Source: Sclerurus mexicanus
Lineage: Eukaryota; Chordata; Aves; Passeriformes; Furnariidae
Length of the DNA stretch: 64,000 nt
Assembly: GCA_013396755.1 (NCBI GenBank)
Contig: VWZF01005807.1
Location: forward strand, 62,001 to 126,000
Direction of reading: 5' to 3'
This document shows positions 25,001-37,340 of this stretch, piece after piece. Within the stretch, counting starts at the first letter, position 1. Every line of letters begins with the position of its first letter. The notes under the pieces are model-generated. The model made no database searches. It was given only the letters and a program-made list of their open reading frames with translations, and was not told where the DNA came from. A program made the translations under genes and the position numbers.

Positions 25001-28000
25001 TACCAGATGGGCAAAATAATATTAACCTATTTAACAAATGGAACAATCTCATGGTACAACGCAGAATCATGTAACAAGCCCTTTTCGGGATTAAAGATAG
25101 TGCTTTACACTGAACAAAACAAAAATCCTCCAGCAAAAAAAAATGAAAGAAATACAAATATGAATTTAAGGCTGTATCTTGGCATGGCACACTTGTATTA
25201 CTCAATTGGTCATAAAGTCAGTAATAAGGTGTATTATTCATATCAAGAGTAGTACTCAGTGCAGATTATCTGTATGAAGGATCTGGTAAGCAGTAATGTA
25301 TATTTACCTCAGTCCTAAGCTTGTGCAGGGATTTGACAAGAATATGGTAATACTCTGTGCATGTAATTCTTGGATGGTTAGAACACCATTTTTACTACAA
25401 CTGTCTTACACAATGCAATCTAAGCAGTCTTCATGTGCATATCATTGTTGGAGATACCTTTTTAACATGGTACTTATTCAGACTTACTCCAAGAAAGAGA
25501 CAGACTTCCATGGGTGTTGTGGGGTTTTATTCTTTTACTGTCATTTAGATGTCTTCACGGTTTATTTCTTTGCTTGTGCGATGGTCCATTTAGACAGGAG
25601 ATTAAAGTAAAAATGGCAGCAAACTTTCAGGAGTTAATTAGAAATTCAGGGTCTAGAGTTGAACGTATATGAGTTCACAAAGATTACAGAGATTTGCCCA
25701 TCTCTTCTGTTCAACACTGACACAATAGTTGTGCACCCTCATAAATAAACTCAATATTTTGCTGCTGAGGTGAACACTTTCTTTTTGCATAATTTAAATT
25801 TTTCATTGATAAGGCAGGTGTCTCATTTGCTGCATCTGCCAGAGGAATGGCATCATAGAAAGATATTTGCCCTGGTATCATTTTTAGGCTTCTGATTCAG
25901 AGCTTGAAACTTGACTCAAGATAGAGTGAAAGCTAGATGAAACTCATCAGAAACTGTGCTCTCCTGGGGTAGTGAAGAAAAGGCTGTGAGAAACAGGTGG
26001 ATAATTGTCAGTATCTAACTGCCATTCATGAAATTATAATAGTATTTGACATGGATTTAGTTCTTTTTGTCTTCCTCATCATCATACACCTCTTTGCACT
26101 TCTTTGTATAGCTTGGTATCAATTCCCTATTTTGTAAATGATGAATAAAGGTAGGCATTATACAGGGTACTTAGTCACAGTGACTACAGCATCTAAATTC
26201 AAGAAAGCCTGCCTGCCATCCCCAGCTGCCAAATCTTCACTTTTTCTGTCCTCTCAGTGGTGATGAGTAGTCAAAACATCTAAACTAGGTAATGATAGGA
26301 GACAATATTAATGTGATTTGCTCAATGATTTTGTCTAAGCTGATAACAGAGATTACAATAGAATGTGGATATGTGTGTGCCACTGCAGATGCATAGACAT
26401 GTTTCACCCTGGATGACTACACTTCTAGAGCAGTACAATTTCTGAGGTTATATCTAGGCATCTAAACTGAAACTTAGAAGGAGATTAGATTAAAATAGCA
26501 TTCTTGGAAATCTTTGTTGGTTTATCATTGATTTGTCATTTTCCAAGAACAGAAGGAGGCACACTATGATGCCCTAGTTCTTGCCTAATATTCTTTTTCA
26601 TTTCAGAAATGGAACCTTTCTCTATTTAAGCTTCATTGGGGCTGAACATGGTAGGTTTTCATAATGATTTTGTCCCAGCAGTATCAAGTTCCCTACAAAA
26701 TACAAGGCAAATCTTTCTCTCTCTCTCTTTTTGCATGTCTACTGGCTAGAGCATCCATACAGGCAGTCCTTGTTCCTTTATGTCCTCCTGGGAGAAGGTT
26801 CTAGTCACTGGAACTGTAGGAGTTATTAACATCTCCTCTGAGTGTGAATGTTTAGGGCACCTATTTCAGTAGGAAAGTCCTGTGTTTCTTGTGTAATCAT
26901 GTTGCTGAGCTCTGCATTCAAAAATCACAGACTTATATGCCAAAATGCCAGATAATTTGGGGAACAGAACCTAGAGCCACTAAGCAGCCAGCACCACTAG
27001 ACTAGAAAGCCATATTCTCAGCTTGCTTTTGCTTTCTGGACCAACAAATCTCAAATTCACCTTGTCATAGCAAGACATGTCTTATAACCAGGTTAAAACA
27101 AGTGTCATTTCTTCCAACACATATTTAGCTTTCAAGATTGAAATGTAAAAATATTTGTGTCCCAAAACTGTAATTTTTCCCAATTTCTGTCAACTGGTGT
27201 AATACATTCAGTTATCCCTTTTTACAAATATTGTTTTTTTTCTTGCATATTTTCTTAGGGAGGGTGAACAGTGCTCCTTCACCAGAGTAATAGGGCAAGC
27301 ATTCTCTAAATAAAAGAAGACAGCAGAGCAGACTTCAGCACTGAATCCTGGATGAACTCTTAGTTCATACCCTTCTTATGTTGACTGCAGACTAAATCTC
27401 TCTAGAGGAGACTAGTCCTAAGGAGTACAAAATCTGTCAGTCAGAGCCTTGGGGCCTCAAAGAGAGAGCTCAGAGACTGGTCCCTGCTCCTTTTTTATTT
27501 ACTGGTATAAATACACCTAAACTGGTGGCAGTACTTCACTGTGAGAAATAGGTTTGGTTTGAGAGGGGTGTTGTGTCAATGGCTGCGCAGAGATATCTTT
27601 TTCTTTTGATAGGAAGGAAGGGCATTATCAACTTCTTAGGGGAAAAAATATGGAGGAGATTTTCTTCAAAAATCAGTTTTGCAGAGTGGTCTCCTAGGTG
27701 GCAGTGTCTTTCCAAAGTCACCAGGGAGACATGCCAATTTAAAGAAGGCACGGGACTTTAGCTAACCTATGTCACCGGTGTTTCTAAGTTAACAAATATT
27801 AGGTGTTCTGGCTATCTCCCTTTGAGAGAGGAAAGTATCTCAGGGTATCTAATGTGACAATTTCTCTTCTGCACACACTGCTAAGGGTTAGGAATCATGA
27901 TAACTGGCTCTGTCCTTTACCAAACCTAACCTTGTCACAGTTTGACTTGAAGAGAAGTCCTTGACCTGAAAACTACAGCTTGTACAGAACCTTCCTCTCA

Positions 28001-30670
28001 TTTGCACTTCTGGAGAAGAATGAGCTATTCACGTCTGCTATCCTGCAAAGTTTATTCACTTTGTGGTCAATTCTCAAATGTCTGTGAGATTATCTGGATT
28101 ATGTATTATATGTGTCATGCTTTAAAAAAAAGGAAATCCTTTTCTGACCTCATTCCATTCTTATACTGTGTTCTTAAAAGGTAAATATACTAAACAGAAT
28201 GTACTACCATTTACTGTATGTGTGTTGGTTTTACCTATACTTAACTTTATTTGGGTATCCGGTCCCCTCCTCTCACTGTTCGTGGAGAGTTGACAGTATT
28301 TAGGCTTGAAATCTGCTGATATAGAATTACATGGGGTTTGGTTTTGTATCTAGAGTACTGTGAACACCTACAATACAGTAAAAACAGTCATTGTGATTTG
28401 GGGATGGCTTTTTTTTGGTCACTCCTTGCCCTTTCCACTGTGTAATTCATTCCTGCTATTGTCTTTTTTCCCTATTCTTTTTACCTATGAGCAATTGATT
28501 TCTTTTGATAGAAGGTTTGATTGATGCTGTCTTGGCTAGGTATCTGAGCTTTTTGAACTTTGTTTTAGTGTTTTTAGTGCTTTGTACTGTGGTAATCGTG
28601 TAACACTTAAATATTATAGGTGCCTGAGACAAGATTAAAAAAATAAAAGTAAATGTATGAAATGTTATTCTCTTTTCTTTTTCTTCATATATTTTGGTTT
28701 ATTTAATTAATAACTTGCTTTTTTCAACTGATGCTTGTTAGATATTTAGCTTAATAATAATCTGGGGTTTTCTACCCTATTTTTTTTATTTTTATATGAA
28801 GGGTAGTATTACTTAATCCAACTAAGTAGATTATTTTTTCTGCCATTTATTTATTATAGTTTAATGTAACTGAGATATACTTTGTAATAATAGGATGTTA
28901 ACATTCTTATTGTTTTTATTTTAATCCTTCAGCTTTATCTTAAGATATTGAATTAGAAAAAGGACTGGCTTCTCCTTTGTTACCAATGTTTATTGACAAA
29001 AAGTCTTATCTAATAAAAATATTTTATCTTCTTTTATGGAAGACATTTACCATCAATTTGACAGCTAAATTTTTGGACTTCATATACAAATATGCAAGTG
29101 TCTTTAATATTCTGATTTTTTAAAAATCAAATATTCAGGGAAGTGACACATGAAGCTTAGTATAACCTGTGCACCTTTTGTAAAATCTACTCTTTTAGAG
29201 AATATGCAGTGGTTGGTTGGATAATGATTACATCACTTATGAGATATTACACCACTTATCACATATGAGAACTAAAAAAGTATTAAAACCCTGTGATTAG
29301 GTAAATGTTTTTAACATGGGTGAAGCCCTTGTGTATTTCTGTTAAATAAAATAGAGCATACAGCATGTTTATGAAAACCATGAAGGCTTTTGCTATTCTT
29401 TTCTGTTTTGCCAACTTATGAAAAAAATAACGTTTTCATTTTTGTGATTTACTATTCACATTGCACAAGCTACAGGGCATTGGTGAAACAAAAATCATGC
29501 TTTATTAAAACATAAACATGCTTTCTGTATCATACCTAGAAACAGAGACTTGAAATTCTGGCCCCAAGGTCTGATACAATTCACCCTGTATGAAACAGTA
29601 CACAGTATTTGAATTTAATGGACTTGATTTTCCTTTTAAAAGTACTCTGAATACCAACAATAAAGCATTTTAGTTTCACCCATTTTCATGGCTGGAAATC
29701 TGAGGTACACTATTAGAGCAAAAATGTGTCAGTTGTCCCCAGAGAAGTGTCCAAAGGCAGCGAGAAGCTGTTTTTGATACCATGACATTTTCTACAAGGG
29801 AACTTGTGTTCAACAGCTCTATAGTGACTTCAGTAGCATCTTCCAACTTCTTTGATTCCTTTGTCAGGCTTTTACAAGAGCTTTTGCCTAGCCATTGTTT
29901 TGGATGCGGGCACAAGTTCAGTGTTTGTGAGATATACTGGTATAAATAAGGAGATTTTTTTCAGTTGAATTGTTTTGCTGATTGTCAATTCTGTTATTTA
30001 AAAAGTATGTTTGGATATGTGTAGGGAATTTGGTCAGTAGCTTGTACTAAAAAAAATCATTCACCAATCTTTTTGGTTTCTCTCATTAATAGTGCAAAAT
30101 GTTAACCATGCAATTATGATATGTAAAAGTTAAAATGTCAATAAAATAATACACAACTTCAGTACTTTATTAAATTGTGGGTGAGGGGAAGAGTGTCATT
30201 AATGGTCCCTCAATAACTCTGCAAGGGACAAGAGTAAGTTTGAGGAGGAGGTGAAGGTTAGGGAACCAGAGAATTTGCCTGGAAGACCTTTGCTTAGAAC
30301 TGCCATTTCCTGGGTGACCTCTATATTATACATTGCTGATTTAGACTGATACAACATATAATCATATGTTCCCTGAATAAATTTCATAAGTGCAGCTTGC
30401 TTGCAAAGGTTTTCAGACTTAAACTTTCTGAAGGATAGTTTTATCATACAAATGGAGGAACCTTCATTACTTTTTTTGTTTGTTTTTCTTCATTTTTTAG
30501 ATCTACCAATGATGCTAAATCATGTAGCATTACAGAAAAGTTCAAAGAGAAAACATACTAATCTCACTAAAAATCTTAATACCTTAAATTTTCTTTTACT
30601 GCTTTATTTTAGTGCAGTTGTGCTAAATATTCCTCCATTACTGGACACCAGTAACTTCAAAAACATTTCT
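22050..30670. other. Long AT-rich intergenic stretch, no gene or transposon recognised
   Basis: Over 8.6 kb I find no CR1, LTR or coding motif. Open frames up to about 104 codons (25296-25610 plus, 24921-25205 minus) show no domain, and overlapping frames on both strands indicate chance. A moderately GC-rich patch near 27530-27770 is not assignable to any family. Confidence 0.55.
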
Positions 30671-30675
30671 GGAGA

Positions 30676-30810
<135 letters not shown>

Positions 30811-32349
30811 TGGATATGTTAAGGTCACATATTATCATTTACTACTGAATTATTGTGTATAACAGGAGTGTGGAAACTTTGCACCTGTCAGTTCTGGCTG
30901 ATTTTCAAAATTGTGCACAAGTGTCAAAAAATGACCTGCCAGTCTGTGCTAGTGATTAAGGTCCCACTCAAATTCTTCAGTGATTTAAAAAGGGTGTTTA
31001 TCCTTGAAGGGTTATTTCTGTATGAGTCTGTCCATCTCGTGCCTAGCAAGTGAAAGGTTTATTGTCTGAATTAGGCAGAAAATGATAGCTCCAATGTCAG
31101 TAGAACAGCAATGTTTATTTTGTGGATAGTTTAAAATCACATAAGATGAAATACTGGCCCTGTTGAAGTCAGTGTGACTTTGACATTGATTTTTCCACCA
31201 AAATTATTTCTGTTGATTAGCTTTATCTGCTGATGACCTGTATTATAATAGTTGAGTGCTTTTTCTGGGGACCAAGTTGTTGCCTGAGGCACCAATGCAC
31301 TTTTTCTAGATTTAAGTGTCAAAGAGACATGCCCAGACTGGGATTCCTAAATTCTGTGTAGGTCAGGGAGACAGAGATGGGATTCAGAATCCTCTTGAGA
31401 GTGTGATTCAGAGCACTTAGATCAATCTCTTTCTTCAAGGTCTCTTCTGAAGAAGCTTATTTCTCTTCATGTTTGTTGAACATACAGCAAGCTTGAGAAG
31501 ATCACAGACTTCAGCTAAATGTTGAGGTTGAACCATAGAAACAATATGCTCAGCCAGGGCATTTTGGCTGTGTATTGAGGGATGTCACATGGCAAGCAAA
31601 GAGCCATCCTCAGCGACTGTGAAGAGACAAACAGGTATTTCATGGTCCTTGCTGAAGCTTGAAGACAGGATTAGTTAATTTTCTCAGCTAAGGTTGAGAA
31701 AATGTTTGCATCCAGAGAAAGAAAGACCTGGAAGAGATAAATTAATGTCAGTTTCTTTTTCTCAATCCCATTTCTTTACTTAGCACTCTGAGGGATGCCA
31801 TGACACTGTGCTCAGCAATGTGCTGGAAATAAGACCTGGTGATACTGGTGAGGTCTCTTGTCCTACTGCATATTGAAGACATTCCATTAAAAGCCTTTTG
31901 GTGTATATATTTATATTAATGAAAGACGGTCATACCGGTTACACAGAAACCAAATGTTCACTTAGCCTGCTATTGATCTAGCACAGTATATAATGACAGT
32001 GAAACAAGCTCTGTACATACTGAGGTATGTTAAAGGAATTCAGTGCCCAGAGGCATTTTAAATCAGTATTCATTTAGAAAATGTATCCCTGCAAATGCGA
32101 CCTCTATGAAGTAGGAGGCATAACTTGACAAAGTCTTTCAGATAATTACAATGCTTGAAACATCTGGGAATGTTCAAGCAGGATCATAGCTAAGAACCAC
32201 TCATTAGGGTCTTAACACTGAGCAATCCTATTTTAGTTGCATAAAGAAACAAAGGAATAAATCTCAACTTTCTCCTACCTTCCTCTGTGATGGACAAGTG
32301 TTCTGCACTTACAAGAGCAAATAAATGCAGACATTGGTTGAAACCACGC
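30811..32349. other. Intergenic DNA, nothing recognised
   Basis: No repeat family or coding motif was recognised before the CR1 that begins near 32350. Confidence 0.55.
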
Positions 32350-33600
32350 TTAGGAAAACTAAGGATAATGTGGGCCCATTATTAACATCCAGAAGTCCAT
32401 GGGCCATGACGGGCTGCATTTATGTGTGCTGACAGAGCTGGCAGACACCATAGCAAGGTTCCTTGTGATCATCTTTGAAAGGTTGTGGTGATCAAGGTCA
32501 GTGTCTGAGGATTGGAAGAAAGCAAATGTTGCTCCAGACTTCAAAAAGGGCAAGAAGGAGGACTCAGGAAACTACTGTCCAGTCAACCTCACCTCCATCC
32601 CTCCAGAGGTCATGGAGTGCCTCATTCTGAAGGCAATCTCTACCCACACGGATGACAAGAAGTTGATCAAGAGAAGTCAACATGAATTCACTAAAGGTTA
32701 ATCATGTTTAACGAACATGATGAAAAAACTGCCTGTCTGGAGGAGGGCACAGCAGTGGATATTGTCTACCTTGACTTCATTAAGGCTTTGGACACTGTCC
32801 CTCACAAAATTCTCATAGGCAAACTCAGGAAGTGTGTACTGGATGAATGGACAGTGAGGTGGATTGAGAACTGGCTGAATGGCAGATCCCAGAGGGTTGT
32901 AATCAAAGGCACAAGGTCTACTTGGAGGCCTGTCATTAGTGGTGTCCCCCAAGTTTCAATACTGCATCCAGTATTGTTTAACTTATTCATCAATGACTTG
33001 AATGAAGGGGCAGATGCCTCCTCTGTGAGTTCACTGATGGCACAAAGCCAGGAGGAGTGGCTGATACCACAGAGTGCTTTAAAAAGACCTCAACAGGCTA
33101 GAGACATGGGTAGAGAAGAACTGTCTGAAATTTAACAACGGCAAATGCAGAGTCCTGCACCTTGGGAAGAATAACCTCAGGCCCCAGTACAGACTTGGGG
33201 CTGACTTGCTAGAAAGCAGATCTGTGGAGAAGGACTTGGGGGCCCTGGTGGAAAACAAGCTGTCCGGGAACGAGCACTGTACCCTTGGGGCCAAGACAGC
33301 CAATTAAGGGGTGCAATAGGAAGAATATTGCCAGAAGGTCAAAGGAAGTGATCCTGCCACTCTATTCAGCCCCACTGAGGCCACATCTGGAGTGCTCTGT
33401 TCAGTTCTGGGCTCCTCAGTACCAGAAAGACATGGAGTTAGCTTTTGGAGAAGGTCCAGTAGAAGGCAACAAAGATGATTAAGGGACTGAAGTATCTCTC
33501 TTTAGAGGAAAGGTTGAGGGAACTGGGCCTGTTCAGCCTCAAGAAGAGATGACTGAGAATGGACTGCATTAATGAATGCAAGTATCTGAAGAGACGTTCT
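32350..33600 (+). mobile_element. CR1 LINE, left part (host of a nested CR1)
   Basis: The copy begins with a short linker segment (GGAAAACTAAGGATAATGTG, RKTKDNVGPLL-like, near 32352). It jumps by a small deletion to the 'HKSMGPDGIHPRVL' region near 32388, then runs through RT and the RT C-terminus to about 33600. There it is interrupted by a CR1 of opposite orientation. The sequence resumes at about 34369 with the expected next landmark (TCAAGAAGATGGAGCCAG). It is the best-preserved RT in the window outside the 191-2298 copy. Confidence 0.92.
32490..33560 (+). pseudogene. CR1 ORF2 reverse transcriptase, broken
   Basis: Decayed reverse transcriptase with a long open middle part at 32704-33135. 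It shows DWKKANVAPDFKKGKKED (from about 32510), the first catalytic motif YLDFIKALDTVPH from 32767, NWLNGRSQRVVIKG, and SGVPQ...HPVLFNLFINDLNEG. The FADD-equivalent is in another frame and reads FTDG near 33030, so a small deletion in front of it shifted the frame and the second Asp is lost. Downstream, the thumb/C-terminal part continues in other frames (about 33140-33560: ILPLYSAPLRPHLECSVQFWAP). It is not functional. Confidence 0.88.
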
Positions 33601-34368
33601 TACAGAATCACAGAATGTGATGGGTTGGAAAGGATCCATAAAGATTGTTGAGTCCATTTCTTAGCCCTACATAGGACCATCCACGAGTCACACCATGTGC
33701 CTGAGTGTATCATTCAAACTCTTATTGAACTCTGTCAGGCTTGGTGATGGGACCACTTCCCTGAAGAGCCTGTTCCAGTGCCCAAACACTCTCTGGGTGA
33801 AGAACCGTTTTCTAATATCCAACCTAAACCTCCCCTGACATAACCTCAGGCCTTTCCCTCAGGTCCTGTCATTAGTCACCACAGGGAAGAGATCAGTGTC
33901 TGCCCCTCCTCTTCCCCTCACAAGGAAGTTGTAGACTTCGATGAGGCCTCCACTCAGTCTCCTCCAGGCTGAACAGACCAAGTGACCTCAGCTACTCCTC
34001 ACACGGCTTCCCCACAAGGCCCTTCCCTATCTTTGTTGCTCTCCTTTGGACACTCTCTAAGAACTTAATATCTTAAATTGCAGTGCCAAAAACTGCACAC
34101 AATATCCAAGGTGAGACCACCCCAGTGCAGAGCAGAGCGGGACAATCCCCTCCCTTGACCGGCTGGTGATGCTTTGCCTGATGCCCCCCAGGACACAGTT
34201 GGCCCTCCAGGCTGCCAGGGCACTGCTGACTCATGTTCAACTTGCCACCAACCAGGACCCCCAGGTCCCTTGCAATGGCACTGCTTTCCAGCGCCTTATT
34301 CCCCCATCTGAGGTTGCTCCATCTCAGGTGCAGAATCTGACACTTTGCCTTTCTGAATCTCATACTCC
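33601..34368 (-). mobile_element. Nested CR1 LINE inserted in the opposite orientation
   Basis: Read on the minus strand, the element begins in the RT C-terminal region with MRFRKAKCQILHL at 34363 and continues with ARDLGVLVGGKLNMSQQCP. It ends with the avian CR1 3' tail: on the plus strand the left edge is ACAGAATCACAGAATG at 33602, the reverse complement of CATTCTGTGATTCTGT. It is a 5'-truncated insertion of about 770 bp. It splits the plus-strand CR1 at 32350-34660 and is therefore younger than that copy. No clear target-site duplication is visible at the junctions, which is common for CR1. Confidence 0.9.
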
Positions 34369-34660
34369 ATCAAGAAGATGGAGCCAGTGTCTTCTTGGTA
34401 GTGCCATGCAATAGGACAAGAGGCAACAGGCAGAAACTGATGCAAAGGTAGTTCCATCTGAATATGAGGAAACTGTGTGGGTGACCAAGCACTGCAACAG
34501 ATTTTCCAGAGAGGTTGTGGGTTCTCTCTCACTGGAGATGTTCAAGAACTGTCTGAATGCAATCCTGTGCAATGTGCTCTACAATGACCCTGCTTGAGCA
34601 GGAAGCTTGGACAAGATGACCAACTGTGGTCCCTTCCAATCATACGCATTCTGTGATTCC
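34369..34660 (+). mobile_element. CR1 LINE, right part (3' tail of the interrupted copy)
   Basis: This is a continuation of the copy ending at 33600. Landmarks in order are AAGATGGAGCCAGTGTCTTC, CAATAGGACAAGAGGCAAC near 34410, CTGCAACAGATTTTCCAGAG near 34490, TGGACAAGATGACCAACTGT near 34608, and the terminal GCATTCTGTGATTCC near 34646-34660. The landmark order matches the uninterrupted tail at 61750-62076. Confidence 0.92.
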
Positions 34661-35480
34661 CCTGGGTAGGTGAATAGTCCATCCCTTCAGCAGGACCATA
34701 CCTTTATCTAATCAGTTTAGAATTTGAAAAACTGATTTTCCTGTGGGACTGCATCTTTTTTGGGTTTGTTTTTGGTTTTTTTAATATTAGCAAGGGAATT
34801 TTCTGGACCTCCTTTCCAATGAGGACTGAGCTACAGAGCTGAAATAATGGATCACTTTCTCTAAACCCTGTTGGCTGACAAGGATTTTGTCAAATTATTA
34901 TCTTTTTAGCTACACATCTTTGTCAATATGCAGCTTTTTACCTTGGGCTGTACTCTGATTTCTAAAATCTGATATAGCTTCTACAGCACTTGCTGTAAGG
35001 TTCTGTGGGAGAGAGGTTTGATCAGATTTATGTCGTCTTCTTTTTCCTCATGCTGAAATGATATAAAATAAAATCAAGTACAAATCTGTTTTATAAAGCA
35101 AATTCAAGAATTTTGAATGATGTTGCACCTGTAATATAGACTTCACCATGTTCTAGACAAAAATAATAAAAATGATCTGAAGTCTCTGCTTACAAATTTC
35201 ATTTAGAAAACATTTACTGATTGTACCTGACTTTTTTTTGTATGTCACTGCAAAGACAAAGCAAATGCTGATTAAAGCAATTAAAAGTTTCCTTTGTTTG
35301 CAGAAAGAGATGTATTCAGATATGGCTTTTTTTCTTTGTAGACATCTTAATAAGCACCAGCAGATTGAAATAAAATCTGTCATCAGTTTTATTTTTTTCT
35401 TGGACTAACAGTCTACTTCACACACATATTAAGAAATATTTGTTACCAAGGCTTCCTTATATGTTTTCTATTTGTTGTTG
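34661..35480. other. AT-rich intergenic DNA, nothing recognised
   Basis: T-rich low-complexity patches (for example near 34755-34785) and no coding motif. Confidence 0.55.
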
Positions 35481-36700
35481 TAAAATGGTAAATGTTGAAA
35501 TAACACTAGATCTATCAATCTGATAATATAATGCAATGCATCTGACAGCTGAAGAGAGGAAAAAAATGTAATGACTTATATAGTATTTGGCGTAGTGCAT
35601 TTTTTTCTTGTTATGGTTTTCTTCAAAAACACAACTGTGCTGTTTGGGTGTCTGCCATCACGGAGGGATATAAAGCATTATTGTGGATGGAGGATTCAGC
35701 TTTAGCAGAATATAAATTAACTGCCGTGTAAATATAAACATCAATTAAGTTCTGTCACTTGTTAAATATTTATTTACTAAAATGATTTAAGCAGAGAAGC
35801 TTGCTGAGGGGAAAATTGTCTGTTTCTGTCTCTACACTGCTGGTACCTCTTAGGAGCCGGCTTTGTTTCAATTGTTTCTTTATTTATAATCTCGTATAGC
35901 TGAGGTTGCTATTTCAAGCAGCTGAAAATTTAAGGTGTATTTCTCACCAATGTTGAGCAGTATTAGGCATGTAACTCCCATTAATGTTAATGGGACTTAA
36001 GCAGATAGATTCCTTTTTGCATTAGTGGGTAATTGGACTTCCATTTTCAAAGATGACATAGACTTCATCTGTGCAGCTGGGACATGACCATTCATGACAA
36101 GATCAGAGCAGTGCCCAGATACAGAGGGGAATAATAAAACATCTGCAATGAATTTATCATTTTATTCTGATTATCTCATTGGAATAGATTGTCAATAGCT
36201 TTCAAAAGATGGTTAGGTTTACACAAACTCATGGGCAAACATTAAGGTGCATGGTCTTTCTCTGCTCTTGGACAGATGATGTACATAGAGAAATTTACAA
36301 CATTCAGTAGTTCCTCTGTTTTTTTTCATATTAAAAATATTATTCAAAAGTGGGCTTGTTTCCACTTCTATTGTCATAAACTACATTAGAATAAAGTCTT
36401 GTGAAATAGAAGTTATAGAATGAGTCATTTATGCCACCGAAATATTCACATCATCATGTTTCTTTCCTGAAAGAATGATTCTGTTACCCTCATTTGCTGT
36501 TTGTGTTACACTGTGTCCCGTATTTATCTGGCTTGTGCAGATGTGAATTGTTTCAATAAGAACCTAGATATTTTTAAGAAATGTCTATAAAAACAGAGAG
36601 GAGAAATCTAGTCCTGTTCGAGAAATACAGATTGATTTGATGCAAATTGAGTGCCACAATGAAACTTTCGGGTTTGTAACTTTACCTTAGATCAGGCTTA
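35481..36700. promoter_or_regulatory. Candidate conserved noncoding block (unproven)
   Basis: A repeat-free stretch with retained CpGs in AT-rich DNA: GGCGTAG near 35590, CACGGAG near 35660, GCCGTG near 35724, GAGCCGGC near 35856, CTCGTAT near 35892, CCCGTA near 36518 and TTCGAGA near 36618. It also has AT-rich homeodomain-like cores such as ATCAATTAAG near 35740. No coding frame is present. The texture suggests constraint, but there is no alignment to prove it. Confidence 0.28.
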
Positions 36701-37162
36701 AAATACAGACTGGTTCCATATGATGTCTAAAAATGAGAGAAATCAGATACAAAGACATAAAAAGACACTGGCAAGTTCTAAATAAGCATTGAAATGTTAA
36801 ACTTTTTTGTGCAGAAAAAGAGTTCTTTCGAGCCATGTGAAAATTTTAAAAGGCAAATCAAAGTTTTTAACCATTCAAGACCGGGCACATATTTACTCCT
36901 AGGTTTACTTTTAAAAGATCCTTTTAATTCCTACTAACAAAGTCAATATAGAAACAAGCTAGTACATACAAACCACACAAAAAAACTTTAACTGGTCATT
37001 GTTTAAAGGCCCAGGAGATAGCTTCCTAATTGCCATAAATACTGATTCCCGTAAGTTCTTTTTGCATTCCCATCTAAATTTTCAATAATGATAGCAATCA
37101 CACAAACCATTTCAAAATCCTAATCAAATGCCTTCTCAGAGCATTCATAAAATGAAATGCTG

Positions 37163-37325
37163 ATGCAGCACATTCTATTTAATTGAGATACACTCAAACT
37201 AGGAAGTCTGCTTAATCAGGACGTCTCTCTGGGAACAATTTAAGTCCAATGATACTTAATGGCAATGACTACTGCTTAATGTGGATGGCAATTCTGCTTA
37301 ATTGAGATTTCTTCCAGTGATGTAG
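37163..37325. repeat. Cluster of CTTAAT motifs; possible ancient DNA-transposon relic
   Basis: CTTAAT occurs at 37211, 37255, 37275 and 37297, three of the four preceded by CTG, and TTAATTGAGAT occurs near both ends (about 37179 and 37298). TGGCAAT also occurs twice. Repetition of short TTAAT-containing units, with ends that are roughly inverted (CAGCACATTC... against ...CTTCCAGTG), recalls short non-autonomous pogo/Tigger-like elements. No flanking TA duplication is visible. The alternative is a cluster of homeodomain sites inside a conserved enhancer. Confidence 0.35.
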
Positions 37326-37340
37326 TAGTTTACAGCTCTA

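Noticed and set aside
25296..25610. 104-codon plus-strand open frame
   Set aside because: No family motif, signal or splice context. It is one of several chance frames in AT-rich DNA.
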